Origin: Gambelia wislizenii
Taxonomy: Eukaryota > Chordata > Lepidosauria > Squamata > Crotaphytidae
Direction of reading: 5' to 3'
Assembly: GCA_030847615.1 (NCBI GenBank)
Contig: JAUMIR010000001.1
Span: 159,995,001 to 160,059,000, forward strand
Length of the DNA: 64,000 nt
The stretch's first letter is position 1, and every line of letters starts with the position of its first letter. The translations under genes were made by a program, and so were the position numbers. Shown here one piece after another: positions 34,539 to 47,165 of the stretch. The notes under the pieces were generated by a model. That model was not told where the DNA came from, searched no databases, and was given only the letters and a program-made list of their open reading frames with translations.

Positions 34539-35147
34539 TTATGAAGGATGCAGTGTTAGGTAACATGACAAATGCCTAACTGGACTATCAAACTGTCATC
34601 AAAACTTGTATATACATCTGATCAGTTATTTATTAAGTTAAAACTCTGAATCCCTTTTCTTTTATCTAGCAGTACTTCTAAGCAGTGTTTATGTATATTA
34701 CATTTGACAAGCAGACTCCATTACCCAGATGTCTCAAAATAAAGTAAATCAGTAAACCAATGCAGCAGATTTTGTTTTGCTTTCTAACGTCCTTCCCAAT
34801 TCTATGATAAGTGATTTTTTAAGCATCTTTGTGTCAAAACAGGGGAGGGGGGTAGTGTGGAAGAAAGAGAAATATATGTATTCTTTTTTTAAAAAAAATG
34901 ATGAATAAAATGTCTGTAGCTCTGTAATTGGGAGGGATATGTGTGTACCTTTTAACGTTTTGAATTGAAGCTAAGAACCATATCCTGGTGACCTAATCTT
35001 TAATTTTCTTTCTGAGCATGGATTCTTTTGTAGCCAAAGTTAGGAATGTTGATTTTTTCAGTCTTAATTTAATTTAATTGAGTTTCTCCAGAACCCATTA
35101 GAATCTTTTCTCCTGTCCTTTTTTTCATTCTGGGTAAGGAGACTTTG
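33891..35147. other. Unassigned DNA with a compound microsatellite
   Basis: A (TG)n(AG)n repeat lies at 34486-34535. Nothing else is recognised. Confidence 0.45.
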
Positions 35148-35671
35148 AGCTTGTCTTACACTGTCCAAATACCCCAGCTTGCCCCTGTTCTATGGCCCTG
35201 CAGTCCAGATGACACAGGGCTTTTACCCCAATCTGCCACTGGGTAGTCCTCATCACCCCTGGGGTAGATATGGGGCTGGAACGGGGGCAAGCTGGGATAG
35301 GGCCCTTTACCATGTTTTAAGATAATATCCAGTTTAATCCAGTATTGCCAGATCGGGCCCCATGTGTCCAAAGGAGCCTGTCCCAGAACGCCATCACTTG
35401 CTGCAGCTACCAGTTCCCTGGCTCTTCCAGAAGCCAGGCAGGGGTTCCTCAACATGAGACCAAGGCTGGTCATATGCAGGGGGCCTGCAGTCAAATGTTG
35501 TGAGTCCCTTTCCTGGCTTCTGCATCAGCTGAGAAAATGGTGGCAGCACCAGCAGCTGCAGCAGCAACAGGCCAGTGTTCTTGTATGGATTCCAGCCTAT
35601 TTTCTTCAGGTAATGGGGGAAGGACAGGCCAGCTCAGGGAGCTGGCATATCCTGGCTGGTGTGGATGACCC
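35148..35671 (-). mobile_element. MITE, GGGCTCATCTACATG family (T2), inverted copy
   Basis: The plus-strand sequence aligns with the reverse complement of 36344-36895: 'cagggcttttaccccaatct' with 'cagagcttttgccccatttt', 'gaccaaggctggtcatatgc' with 'gaccaaggctggacacacgc', 'ttcaggtaatgggggaagg' with 'ttcaggtaacgggagagg'. The ends are 'gagcttgtcttacac' and 'gtggatgacccc'. Non-coding. Confidence 0.75.
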
Positions 35672-35839
35672 CTTTGTGATTTATTTTCTTTTGGTATTGA
35701 AATTCAAGCTAATTTTAAAATGCTTTTTTCCCTGCATATTTATTTGTGGAATTTACTTAATTTACGCAACTGTTCTACAATGACTAAAGCATGTTTTTCA
35801 GTGTTTTTCAATTATATCCATTTTAGCCATTTAGCATTT

Positions 35840-36040
35840 ATATTTCTATACTGCTTATCAGTGCAAAGCAGTCCCTAAGCAGTTTACAATGTGTTAGCTA
35901 ATTGCCCCCAACAAGCTGGGTACTCATTTTACTGATCTTGGAAGGATCGAAGGTTGAGTCAACCTAGAACCCTGTTGGATCAAACTCACAACGTTGTGGC
36001 TGCAGTACCAGTATTTAATCACTGCACCACCAGGGCTCCC
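35840..36040 (-). mobile_element. tRNA-derived SINE, minus strand
   Basis: The reverse complement starts 'gggagccctggtggtgcagtg', then 'ttgtgagtttgatccaacagg' and 'gggggcaattagctaacac', matching 23447-23665, including its 'gctttgcactgataagc' end. It sits between the two inverted T2 MITEs. Confidence 0.85.
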
Positions 36041-36343
36041 AAACAGGCCATTTGCCTAGTAAAATAGACACATTGTTTTGTATACACTTGATTGTTCAGA
36101 AATGTCTGATCAGCTTCTTGAATGTTTTGTCTTATGGTTTGTCTTATGCCACCACAAGTCTCAGGGAGGTGGGAAAATGCTACTTTTTTTCAAGAGCTCA
36201 GGTGCAGGCTATGTGAAGGACAATGTCATTCCATATGAGCCTTCCTAAACTCTGAGCTCTTCAGGGGAGACGCATCTCTCAATTCCACCACCCTCACAGG
36301 TTGCACATTTGGTGGGAAAGAGCCTTTATTGTGGCTAATCGTA

Positions 36344-36895
36344 GGGCTCATCTACATGGGCCAGAATGCACTGGCTCCCTGCTGGTGTATTCTGGCCATG
36401 AATCTGACCCATTCCTCTCCCGTTACCTGAACAAAACAGAACGGAGTCCACACTGCCATGCTAGCTTGTCTCAGCAGCCGCAGCTGTTTACATCTGCGTT
36501 GCTCTCTCCGAAGCCAGGAAGCTGGCCCACAGCACGTGATCAAGGTTCCCTGCGTGTGTCCAGCCTTGGTCACATGCTGCTGGACTCCTTCCTGGCTTTG
36601 GAGAAAGTGACGCAGATGGCAGCTGCTTGACAGGCTGATGTGCCAATATGGGCTTCTGCAGTCAAGAGAGGCCTGATCCATTTTTTCTTTGCAAGACAGT
36701 TTTTCCTGGGCATTTTGCTAAAATGTTTTATTGGGCTTTACCTTGTCTTCCCCCTGCCTTAGCCCTGTCTTTGCCCCAGGGGTTGTGAGGACTGCCTGGG
36801 AGCAAAATGGGGCAAAAGCTCTGTCTGTATTGTTTGGGCTGAAGGGTGCCAAAATGGGGGAAAGACAGGATAAATAGCCCATCTGGACAAGGCCC
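36344..36895 (+). mobile_element. MITE, GGGCTCATCTACATG family (T2)
   Basis: The left end is 'gggctcatctacatgggcc' and the right end 'agcccatctggacaaggccc'; both sides abut TA. It is about 550 bp, with an inner imperfect palindrome ('ccgaagccaggaagctgg' against 'ccttcctggctttgg'). An inverted second copy lies at 35148-35671. No transposase. Confidence 0.8.
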
Positions 36896-37529
36896 TAGTC
36901 TCTGGAATTCACTTCCTTGGGAGGCTAGGCTGGCTCCCTCCTTGCTGCCTTTCTATCATCAGGTGATCCTTGTACAAGGAGAAAGTTGGGATAGAAATTA
37001 AATAAGTAATAAACAAATACATACTCCAGGACTAAACCCAAGCTGCACATTATGAGAGGTTTTCTGAGCCCAGCTCAGAGGCTTTAGCTGATGCTCACCT
37101 GTCTGTTTTGCATATCTGACCAGTTAGACCTCAAGAGATGAAAGATACGGAGATAATTTCCCCAAGTCTGTAAAATGGTCTTTTCTGTTTCTGTTCATAA
37201 TTCTTTGCTGTTAATTTTGCTGTTGTATCAGAGATGGCATTATTAAAAGCTCATTTGGTATGGAACCTTCCATTACAACCTCTTCTTTCTGGAGGAAGGG
37301 GGGTGATCTTAAATTCTTAAAAAGGGAAGATCTGAGGTTAGAAGAGCAAGAGCCTCTTAAACCCTGCTTGGCCTTGGTGTCCCTGAAGAGTGTAAGTGCT
37401 GTATGCTTTGGCTGTAATAATTAAATTTTCTGTGTTACTTTTGGTGTGTAACCCCCATTATCTATTTACATTAATACTCCAGACCATGACTAGAGTAGCT
37501 CCTTTCATAGTATTCATAGCTTACACAAA
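36896..37529. other. Unassigned DNA
   Basis: 36922-37020 resembles a SINE/LINE tail ('tagaaattaaataagtaataaac'). No gene is seen. Confidence 0.4.
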
Positions 37530-38091
37530 GGACTTTATCAGACAATCACTTTAAAGCGTTCTTTTGCTGGCATAAAAAAATCCATTAAAAAATCCTGGCA
37601 AAGGCAGCTCCAGCAATGAAAGAGGAAGTGAACGGAGCTCCATCCGCTTCCTCCTTTGAAATCCTGCAAAATATTGCAAGACTTCATCATGTGGAAAATT
37701 AAAAAAAAAACTACTAAAAAAGTTTTTAAAAGCACAAAAACACAATTTAAAACTTATAAGTAACCTGGGGAGGGTCATAAAAAGTGTGTCACTTATCTGG
37801 ATGTCGTGATCTCACCTGGAAGTGTTTGCACCGGACCGGCCACTGACGGAGTAAATACAGTAAAAAAAAAAACAAAAAAACCCCACACAGACACAAAGTT
37901 TCACACGCTGGCTATGCCAGCAAAAAAAAAGGGGGACAGGGGGGATCAACTGACAGCTTAAGCCATCAATTAAAAAGTATGGGTTTTGGCAGGGTCAAAA
38001 CTGTGAAAGGGTGACATCGTCTGATATGCGCACCCTTTTGCAGTTATGTGGCATCATTATGATGCCATATTTAATGTGTCTGATGAAGACC
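37530..38091. mobile_element. Long MITE, GGACTTTATCAGAC end
   Basis: The left end GGACTTTATCAGACAATC and right end 'gtgtctgatgaagacc' are imperfect inverted ends. The interior shares with 29860-30440 and 15984-16548 the blocks 'gaggaagtgaacggagctcc', 'gtgtgtcacttatctggatg', 'agcttaagccatcaatt' and 'gcacccttttgcag'. It is the same family with a changed terminus. Confidence 0.8.
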
Positions 38092-38239
38092 ATCTTGACT
38101 GCTGTTAAAATATTTAACATAACAAAATATCAGCTATCTGGAATTGTTTGTATTTTCTTTCTCTGTGTGTCAAGGTATGAACTACAGAAGAACAGCTTTT
38201 TACAAAAATAGCAACAGTATAATGTTGACAATTTTATAA

Positions 38240-38310
38240 GGACTTTATCAGACAAGGCAAAAATTGCATCATTATGATGCAATAATAACATAAAGGGCTG
38301 AAATTATCAG
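38240..38310. mobile_element. MITE end fragments (GGACTTTATCAGAC)
   Basis: GGACTTTATCAGACAAGG at 38240 and a second 'aaattatcagacaatgcaat' at about 38302 lie 60 bp apart, with a small palindrome between ('tgcatcattatgatgca'). These look like remnants of one or two deleted copies. 38311-38650 holds 'taatggcttaacccatcaat', another interior block of the family. Confidence 0.5.
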
Positions 38311-38650
38311 ACAATGCAATTGTCTTCCCATGGCCAGCCTGTGCACCAGCTGCAATTAAGGCATCTTTTTTTTAATTAATGGCTTAACCCATCAATTTGT
38401 CTTCAATATCACTGTTTTAGCAGCATTAAAGGCGTGTGAAAACACAAGCTTTACAATTACCCCTTTCTTAAGCAAAAAAGAATGGAGAAATAGCTGTACT
38501 GTTGCTAACACTTGAGCCAAATGAACAGAAAGTTTATCTTTAAATATTTTCTTCAAGCACTCTTAAATGTGACAAACAGTACCAACAATTCATTCTTTTT
38601 ATGCTAGAAACATGGGCAGTCTGTGGGACTGGGGGCCACATGTAACTCCA

Positions 38651-39993
38651 GGGTGCTGTATACACGATGAAAATGTAGCGGGAAGAATTTGTGTCCAACC
38701 CTGGTTGTTTACACGTACATCGGGCCGGGCACGTGATTTTCGGAAGGGGGGGCACCTTTTATCCCACAACCTGCGGGACTTCTAGTCCTGCGGATTGTGG
38801 CGGTTTTTTAAAAAGTCACTGGAGGATTCGGAAAATTGGAAATGTAAACAGCCCAGGACAAGCTATCCCGGTACTAGGTGATGACTGGAAATGGTGATTG
38901 GGGTCGGGCTCAGAGATCAGCGATCAGATAAGGAGGGGTCAGTCACCCATTCAACAGATTCAGTTTCACCAGCTGAAAACAAAGGCACCCCTTCCAGCTG
39001 CACGAAGGTTTGTATGTGTGTGCGCGTACTAAATTACCCTGTTCAATGGATTTCTACACTGCAAACCCTTCAGCTTTAACCTGTTCCTCTCCTGCATGCT
39101 GGGTTTAAATTTTAAAGAGAAAGTAAATTATAAAGAGATCGTGGGCAGATGATCGACCATTCATCCCCTGCCTGCATTCCCTCCCTTGGTCTGAATGGAT
39201 AATCAAACATTCACACACACCCACAAGACACAGTAAAAAATGCCAGCATCTGGGTCTTTCAAAATGCCTTATGTGTCCTCCTCTTATGATCCCGTGCACT
39301 TGGATGAAACTTTCACTCCACAGCTGCCTCTGCTTAAAGGGTTAACATTTTAAAGAGACAGGACAACCGCAAAGGCTCTGGCCCCCTGCACTCAGCTTCC
39401 TGGCTGAAAGCATACTGGCTTGGGCTTGTGTGTGTGCGTGTGCTCCAGTCCACTGTGCTTTTGATCTCTCTCACACTCCCCAGCACCAACTGATCGCTCC
39501 TCCCCCCCCCCAGTTTAGCTTGCTTTAAATGGTGTTCTTTCATTTCTAAAGGAAAGCACAGGGTTTCTTCCTTCCTCCCCGGATTCCTCCCCTCATCCCC
39601 TCATCCCCAATGCAACACTCATTCATCCCCTCATCCCCAACCAGAAGCCTGAACAAACATATGAGCCAGCCAATAGCATTGCTCGTGGCGCAGAACTCTA
39701 AAGGAAGTACGTCACTGAGGTTGTGAAAAAACGAGTAATCGTATCCTTGACTGACAGCTAAAAAAATAAATAAATCCTGGGACTGTAAATTCGTGTAAAC
39801 AAAACAAAACCCGGGGTAGTATATAGTGGGAGAAGGTACATATCATGGGATGTGATGCCATGTAAACAATGATCCCGGGATCTCCTGGGATATCCAGTTC
39901 AGAGACAAAAATCATGTAAACAGGGAGGGATGAATATGGGATCAAGAAGTCCCAGGATGCCCCACGACAAAAACTACCGTCTAACTGGCACCC
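38651..39993 (+). mobile_element. 1.3 kb TIR-like element (family L), copy 1
   Basis: The left end 'gggtgctgtatacacgatga' aligns with the reverse complement of the right end ('gggtgccagttagacggtag'). The body includes 'acgtgattttcggaaggggg', 'cactggaggattcggaaaat', 'acaaaggcaccccttccagc', 'aagggttaacattttaaag', 'agccagccaatagcattgct' and 'gaagtacgtcactgagg'. Long homologous copies lie at 58055-60207 and 63395-63894. No protein with known motifs. It has CpGs well above the surroundings. Confidence 0.75.
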
Positions 39994-42678
39994 AGGGCTG
40001 CACTTTATCCATCCCTGGTGTAAACAGAAGAGTGCAATCACATCATAGCATCCAGGCCAAGTTAGTTTCCTTTTCTTTTAACAGAAATAGAGTGACATAA
40101 CATAAACGTGTGACCTTTTCTTTCTGTTATGCCATATCCATAGTCTGAAATATTTACTCCACAGACCATTTTAAAAGATCCTTATAGGTCTTGCTGTCAC
40201 TTCAGTTTTCTTGCTTTCATAGTCTTTTTTTTTTTGCTTTCATAGCCTTCTTGGTTTGAGAAAGGTACTCTTAAAGTTCATTGGTGATGCAAGTGTTTCA
40301 TCAATATTTATGGCAGCAGTCATCAGTTTTATATTGCATTTATCAAAATTATTACTTTTAATATATCAGTACAGATGTTTTATTGCTATTTACCATCCTT
40401 TTAGTGCTATTTACCATCCTTTGATGTGCCTTGATATCTTTCCATGAAGATGAAATGGTGACAGAGTTACCCAAATAACTGGGTGTTCGTGGGAACCCCA
40501 CATGCATCAGATATTAATATGGTGAATTTGAAATCTCAGTATGACAGGGAGAGGCTGGGTAACTGTGGGATCTTTTGACCTATGTATACTGGTACTAACT
40601 GACATGATTCACAGCCAGGAAATAGAATAAAATGGGTTTTATTGAAAAATAATCATAGGATCACAGACACACACACACTCTTAAGCGTCAAGCAATTGCA
40701 CAAGGCTAGTGAAAAATAGGAAGGAGTATTGGGATAGAGGAATAGAGTTTAGGATGATGGGCTGTACTATACCTGTCCAAAGAGAAGAGATTTGTGCAGA
40801 GAAGAAGTACAGCTATGTGACACAGCAAACCAACACAGTGACGGCCTCTGGGAAACTGAGCACACTTTGGCAGTATTTATATTTGATATTCCCCCTGAAA
40901 GAATGTTATGAATGGAACACAATGTTAGATGGAGTTTTACACAGTTGAACAATAGAAGCTCCAGCTATGCTAACAATCACTAATGGCTGAGACATTAAAA
41001 CTGCTGGGCATCAGGCAAGCCTCTATTGCTGAGGAGAGGGGTGTGAAGGAAAACCAGTTTGCAGAATAATGAATTTTCTAGCCACTTGATTGAATTAGAT
41101 AATGACTCACTTCTAGGTACATCCAGGGGAATTAGCACATTTGTACCCTAACTCACTGTGCAAGGGGGTTCCACATAATTACTACTTGGACATGGCTTTT
41201 GGGAATTTGGAAAGACTGCTTTGTTAGATTTTGAGCAAACCTTCAGTCACTCCTTATTTCTAGGGAAGTGCAGGTTTACTGCTAACCTTGTGAACCATCA
41301 GTAAATGAGCCGATTATGAAATACAGCCAATTGTTATATTATTGGAAGGGTTGGGGAGTGTCAGGGCAGGTAACAACAGCTAGCAATGTTTTATTATTGA
41401 AAACTGTGTTTTGTTGCAGTTTCTGTAGTGATCTATTTGGCAGTTCTTTGGGTAGAATTATTTTCATGTTCAGAGACATTTGAATTCTGGGTTTGTACCA
41501 TAGAATCAACAGGTAATCTATTTTTAAACATGACATTGGTGTACCTGATCAAAAAAGTCACATTATTGTGTCTGGAATAAATCAATGCTACATTTTAACC
41601 TAAGCATTTAACCACCCAGGTGTTCAGGCTTTATAATGTAGTTGTAAACTCAATGGAGGTCCCACTCTGTGGTTTCCTTGGGGATACTCAACTTCTTTCT
41701 ACTTTAAACTGCAGGGGAATAGTTAGGACGCCACAATAAACAGTGTGATATAGAAGCCACTTCTTCAATCTAAAATCCATTTCATCTATTATAGGGAAGT
41801 CATCTAGATACAGTTTTCCACCCATGAACATATAACAGATGAGAAACTGGGGCAAATGTCTTGCATCATATGGACTGCAGGGCTCTGAGATAGGGACAAG
41901 ACAGGGCATTTTGCCCATGTAGACAAGCCCATAGCTTGTTAATTAGCTAGTTAGTTTTGTTTTATATCCTGCCTTTCCCCCCAAACGGGGGATGAAGGCA
42001 GATGAGACAGGACAGGGAATTGAATACATCACTCCTCTGAAATATAAGTTGTTCCAGGGACTGAACACCAAATATATCTTTACAGGATTCTCAAGTCATA
42101 TCAGTTCTTATGCTAAAATGGCACCCTATCAATCTCTATCAAGAAGAGTGGTGTGCAAAGACTATTATTATTAGGGTGCGTATATGGCTCATTTAATACA
42201 ATGAGATATATTTCTGAGTAGATTTTTTAAAAAGCAAGATATAGGTAGTGACAGGAAGGTAAACTTTTGGTTAGCTTTATCGTTTGACTCTAAACCTTAA
42301 TCTCATCAAACCCTGCAAAAGTGTAGGACCCACTAAAGAAGGAGATGGGTGAAAAATGGTGAGGGTGTGGAGAGAGAAAGTGGAAAAGAAAAGAGAGAAA
42401 ACATTCCCTCTTATTTAACCAACTGTCCAGTACTGTTTGTATTGTATTACTAAAGGGTTACAAAATAATTCAATGGGATTTAATTCTGTGTAGATGTGGT
42501 GCAGGCATGAGCTAAATTAATTTTTTTGCTGCAAAAAAGTAGCTTAAACCTTATTAAACCCCTCAAAGTGTGGGGCCACTGAATCAGGGAAAGCAGAATG
42601 ACGGGGGGAGTCAGAGTAGCTAAGAGAGGAAGATGGTGTGGGTGGAGTGGAGAATAATTTTCATTTAATTATCTTTAC
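39994..42678. other. Unassigned DNA with small repeat traces
   Basis: A duplicated 'gctttcatag' flanks a T-run at 40211-40243. A LINE-type tail lies at 41951-41985. 'gcccatgtagacaagccc' at 41913-41930 is an isolated right end like those of family T2. 40600-40700 has an 'attgaaaaataatcatagga' block that could be from an LTR, unproven. Confidence 0.4.
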
Positions 42679-42884
42679 CACACTACACTCCTATAGTGCT
42701 ATTATTCCACTTTAACTGCTCTGGCTGCCTCCTGTGGAAGTCTGGGATGTAGTTTAATGAGGGCTAAGAATTCTCTGGCTGAGAATTCTAAATACCCCTC
42801 CTGAAACTGCAAATCCCAGGATTCCACAGGAGGCAGCCAGAGCAGTTAAAGTGGAATAATAGCACTATAACAGTCTAGTGTGAT
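42679..42884. mobile_element. Hairpin MITE (CACACTAC family) copy 2
   Basis: 'ccacactacactcctatagtgctattattccac' spans the left arm and pairs with 'gtggaataatagcactataacagtctagtgtg' on the right. The inner arms are 'ctggctgcctcctgtgga' and 'tccacaggaggcagccag', 18 of 18 inverted. The centre has 'agaattctctggctgagaattct'. Confidence 0.9.
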
Positions 42885-44541
42885 ATAGTGTCTGACATGT
42901 CTGAGCACCAATGAACACAGTAAAGAGGTTCCTGTAAATAATATATAATATTATATATTATACAATAAGGCACAATAGAAACCAGAATAAAATCAATAGA
43001 GAAGAGAAGAGAACAGAGTTGCAACAGATATGTACCCAAAAGGCACAAGTGTCAAGAGCTGTGTTTGGGGTGGGAGGAAGGGGGAATTATGCCCAAAGTG
43101 CCTGACAAAACAGCCTCTGAGAGCCATGGTTGCTTAAGGGCTTAGCAAACAAATCAGTCCCCCTTTTTCCAAACTCTCTGTGTTGATCACTGGATGACAT
43201 ATCATATGACGACTCTCAGCCAAACATCTACACTGTTCCCACTGAAAAGTGCCTTAAAGTGCCATTTGTGTTTATTAGATTGTGATCACTTATGCACAAC
43301 TTAAGCGTAGCATCAAGTGCCATCACTCGATGCTACATCCCCCCATAAGTGATGAGTGTGCCTATGTGAAATGGCCTTCACTTACTGTGATTATGAGAGA
43401 AGATGGTCCAGTACTGTATCCCCCATGGTTTATTTTGTCATAAACTGAGACACAAACATGCCAGGGAAGTTATTTTTGAAGAGTGCAGAAAAAGAAAGTG
43501 TGGGCAGGGGACAGATGCAGAATAATTCAGCTAGCTGGATTTGTTTTGCATTTTTGTGGCTCTGTGGGTGGCAGGCAGATGGGCATGTGTGAGTGAAGAA
43601 GGCAAAAGGGGGAGGGGGAGGAAATGACAAAAAAGTCATCTTCTCCCTGTGAAAAGTTCAAAAATATCCCTGTATGTAATACAAGTGGGTTGTTTCTAGA
43701 CTCTAGACTAAAGCATCAGCTGTTTCTGTTTAAAGCTCGGTGACTGTATTCCTAAAAAGTCGGTGCACGTTTTACATTTTCATTCTCCATCAGTGACTCA
43801 CTGAATTTTTTTTTTTTTAGCTTCTTTTGTAAAGCACAGAGCAATGCATGAGTCCTTGGTAGTTCTTTAGAAACAGCCATAGGCATGACTTGATCACCTG
43901 GGACTACAGTTTCACCTGTGTTCCCTGAAAACACAAACAAATATCTGCAACATTTAAACTTCAACCCTGTTCTAAAAAATGCAAAACTTTGCTTCGTTTT
44001 GCCCAGACGTACAGACAACCCTCCTTCCACCCCTATCATTTATTCCCAATTGTTTGTCTTAAATACATGCTGAGGCACCAGGAAACTCAACATCACCTAG
44101 GCCAGACAACTCTCCTCTATTTATTGTATTTATCTTCCACGCTTCTTTCCGCTTCTGTCCATTAAACAGAAATCTTTTGGGCAGGTTGCAAAACGTGAAA
44201 CCATTAAACACTAAACTGGATTAAACTCCCAGTGAGTACAAATTGAATACAAAAAAATAAAAAGCAACAACAATAAAACTGTATGCATATTGAAGTTGTG
44301 CCTTGTTAGGATGGCAGCCATGAAAAAAAAATGCTACTGCCATAATATTATTTCCTCACACACAAATGACTCTACACAACCCTTTCTGTGCCTTGATCTC
44401 CAGCCTGCCAACAACCATGTATCAGGCACAGCAGGCCTCAGACTCAGCCACCACAACTGTTGAGATTAGAGGAGGGCAAAATGGAACCCTCCTGGTATTG
44501 GATTTCAGTTCTCAGCAGCCATACTAGCTAACATAGCCAAA
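42885..44541. other. Unassigned DNA with LINE-tail and hAT-like fragments
   Basis: A minus-strand LINE-type tail lies at 44108-44290. A hAT-like fragment ('tttcagttctcagcagccat') lies at about 44460-44540. No coding exon is recognised. Confidence 0.4.
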
Positions 44542-44765
44542 GGAGATTTTCACACTACACTGTTATAGTGTTACTATTCCACTTTATTTGCTATGGCTGC
44601 CTCCTGTGGAATCCTGGGATTTGCAGTTTAGGGAGGGGCATTTATAACTCTCAGCCAGGGAACTCTTAGGCCTCCCTAAACTACAAACCTCAGAGTTCCA
44701 CAGGAGGAAGCCAGAGCAGTTAAAGTGGAATAGTAACACTATAATAGTGTAGTGTGAAAATCTCT
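44542..44765. mobile_element. Hairpin MITE (CACACTAC family) copy 3, GGAGATTTTC ends
   Basis: The left end GGAGATTTTCACACTACAC and right end GTGTAGTGTGAAAATCTCT are inverted at all but the last base. The inner arms are again 'gctgcctcctgtggaat' and 'ttccacaggaggaagcc'. This copy keeps the outermost bases lost from its relatives, and these resemble the GGAGATTATC end of the long MITEs. Confidence 0.9.
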
Positions 44766-46031
44766 GGAGCACCAAACATTATTCCCTCCAGGCAAAGAGA
44801 ACTGTGAGCTGTTTAGCATAGGGTGCTAGCACTGTAGATCAGAACCATCCTGTCCTAGAAATCAACCTGAGGAGCCAATCCCACGACACTGCCCACTAAC
44901 TACAATGCTCCAAAATCAGTTTTATTCTCTTAGCTCTATGCAGCCAGTCTGTTCACCCTCCCTTGCTCCTGGTCCTCATTGCTGACTTCCAAGCCATTGA
45001 TGGGTGAACCTTGCTAGCATTTAGACTTTGGCACTTGACACCATATAGTTGGCAACAAAGAAAGAGGCAAAGCTACATCTAAGCACCATCTGTCTTCCCA
45101 GTGATATCCATATTAGATTTAAATATCTAAAATATTTGTAGATGCTTTGCAGGGATATGATATATTTCTTTGTGGGTACTTCAATTATTTTAACTGAATA
45201 GTCTTCCTTTTCTTCTCATGGGGTCAAGGGATGTCTTCCATACTTGTCCACCTGAAAATAGTCTCGGGACAGAATCAACATCACGGAGTGGCCATCACTT
45301 CCATACTGTATGTGGAAATTTCCGGAAGTATCCAGCTCATCAATTTGGATGGTGATCTAGATAGAACTTTAGTCTGATCTGGCAAGGCAATTCTTATTTC
45401 TTTGCCCAGTATGAAGTGAAGGCTGCTGAAATCATGGTGTTAACAAGGGAGAGTGGATACAGGATATGTTTAACAGCACTGCATTCGCATGCCTCTGTGT
45501 GTGTCTATCTCTATCTGTCTATCTATCGATAGATCAATCTACCTCCATCCATCCACCCATCCTACCAAACAGAGCATTGCATAACCATTTTAGAACAGGG
45601 ACAGTGTTGAGAAACTGGTTAGTTTATTTATTTTTATAAATGCATGTGACAAATTGGCATCACTGTCACCAAGCTAACTACCTAGTACAGTATCTAATTT
45701 CATTTCATGCTCTGATGGGTATGAGTCTGGGCTCACTGGCTTGATGCTGGGGCCCTTAAAGTACTTTGCCTGTCATGAAGCTATGTAATCTTCTTGATGA
45801 ACCACCTTCTGAAAATGTTACAAGACATGAGGATGCATGCCCAGATTAGAGGCAGATGTCTTTTTCTGAGTGCTCTCTGTATCAGGTCTGCACAGTTCAT
45901 TTTGAGCTGGAAGCCCACTGGAATTCTCCTGCTGTGTGACTTGTCTCACCTGATTAAATGGATGATATGACTCTGTGTGAAGGCCACCTTTGCCATATTT
46001 TTGATGAGTGAAAAATCACGTGACTGTCCTC

Positions 46032-46074
<43 letters not shown>

Positions 46075-47165
46075 AATGACAGGTTTTGGCAGATCATTTC
46101 TCAGGAAGCAGTTGTATTAATGAGTTCTCTGGGAGTATTTCTTTTTAAGTTATCAAGTTTCTTAGAACATAGGGGATAGTGTGTGCGCTTGTGTGTTTGA
46201 AGAGAATTGCCTGCAGAACTAGCAGTCACTTCATTGTTGTCAGTTTCCTCCTCCAGACTGCTCTCTGGCAAGTAAGCTTGGATGTTTTCACTGGTAGGAA
46301 GCCCAGTTCTGTCTGGTGATAAAAACTAGTTTCGACTAGTGATTTCTTGGAAGACTCCCAATCTCTGCAGCAAATTGATAAATACCACAATACGTGAAAG
46401 GGAGCAAAGATTTACTTATTGGAAATTCCTGCAGTTTTATTTTACAAAACCTAACCCAACTGGGTTTCAATTTAATTATCTGGAACAATTAACATATAAT
46501 AAATGAGACAAGAATGGCAGTGTAACTTTTATAACTTTACAGGTATAACTTTTTAAATCAAAAGAGGCCTAAAATGGGAGCCATATTAGTTTGACTGCCT
46601 TTTCCTGAGGCACAATCTCTGTTCCAGCTTCACCTCATGAAAAAAAAAAGTCAAATTCTACTTGGCTTAGATCAAGAGAATATTCACTTTGTCCTCCAAT
46701 CCCTTCTTTTTTTTAACAGCAGCTCAAGAGAACAGTACACCAACATTCCTCATATCAAAGGACATACACTGGATTGGTCCTCTTAGTCATAAACAAGAAA
46801 TCCAAGAAACTATTCATTTCTAACATATGGTGTCCCAAGACAACATGCTTTGGAAATATGCAAGGGCCAGATCCAACGTTACTGAGGTTGAATGAATGTG
46901 AACAGAAATGAATAAAAGAGGTGGCAAGAAAATGGAAAACCAGTCTTCAGACACACATCTACCACTTATAAGTGGTACAAAGTACTGTTTTCACTCACAG
47001 CAAGCCCACATGTGTGTGTTTTTTTTAAATTTGAATCCTAAACCCCTTACTACAGCAACATTTGCCCAGAGCACCACATAGAAGAAAAAGATTTCTAAGA
47101 TCATGCTGCCTGCTCACAATTGACCATTCACAAGATCAGTTCACCATGATCTCATTTGTAATTTA
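44766..47165. other. Unassigned DNA with microsatellites
   Basis: A TCTA/TCCA repeat lies at about 45505-45565 and (TA)n(TG)n at 46031-46067. No exon or element border is recognised. Confidence 0.45.

Noticed and set aside
41690..41930. Possible T2 MITE ending 'gcccatgtagacaagccc'
   Set aside because: Only the right end is visible; no matching left end or interior similarity to 36344-36895.
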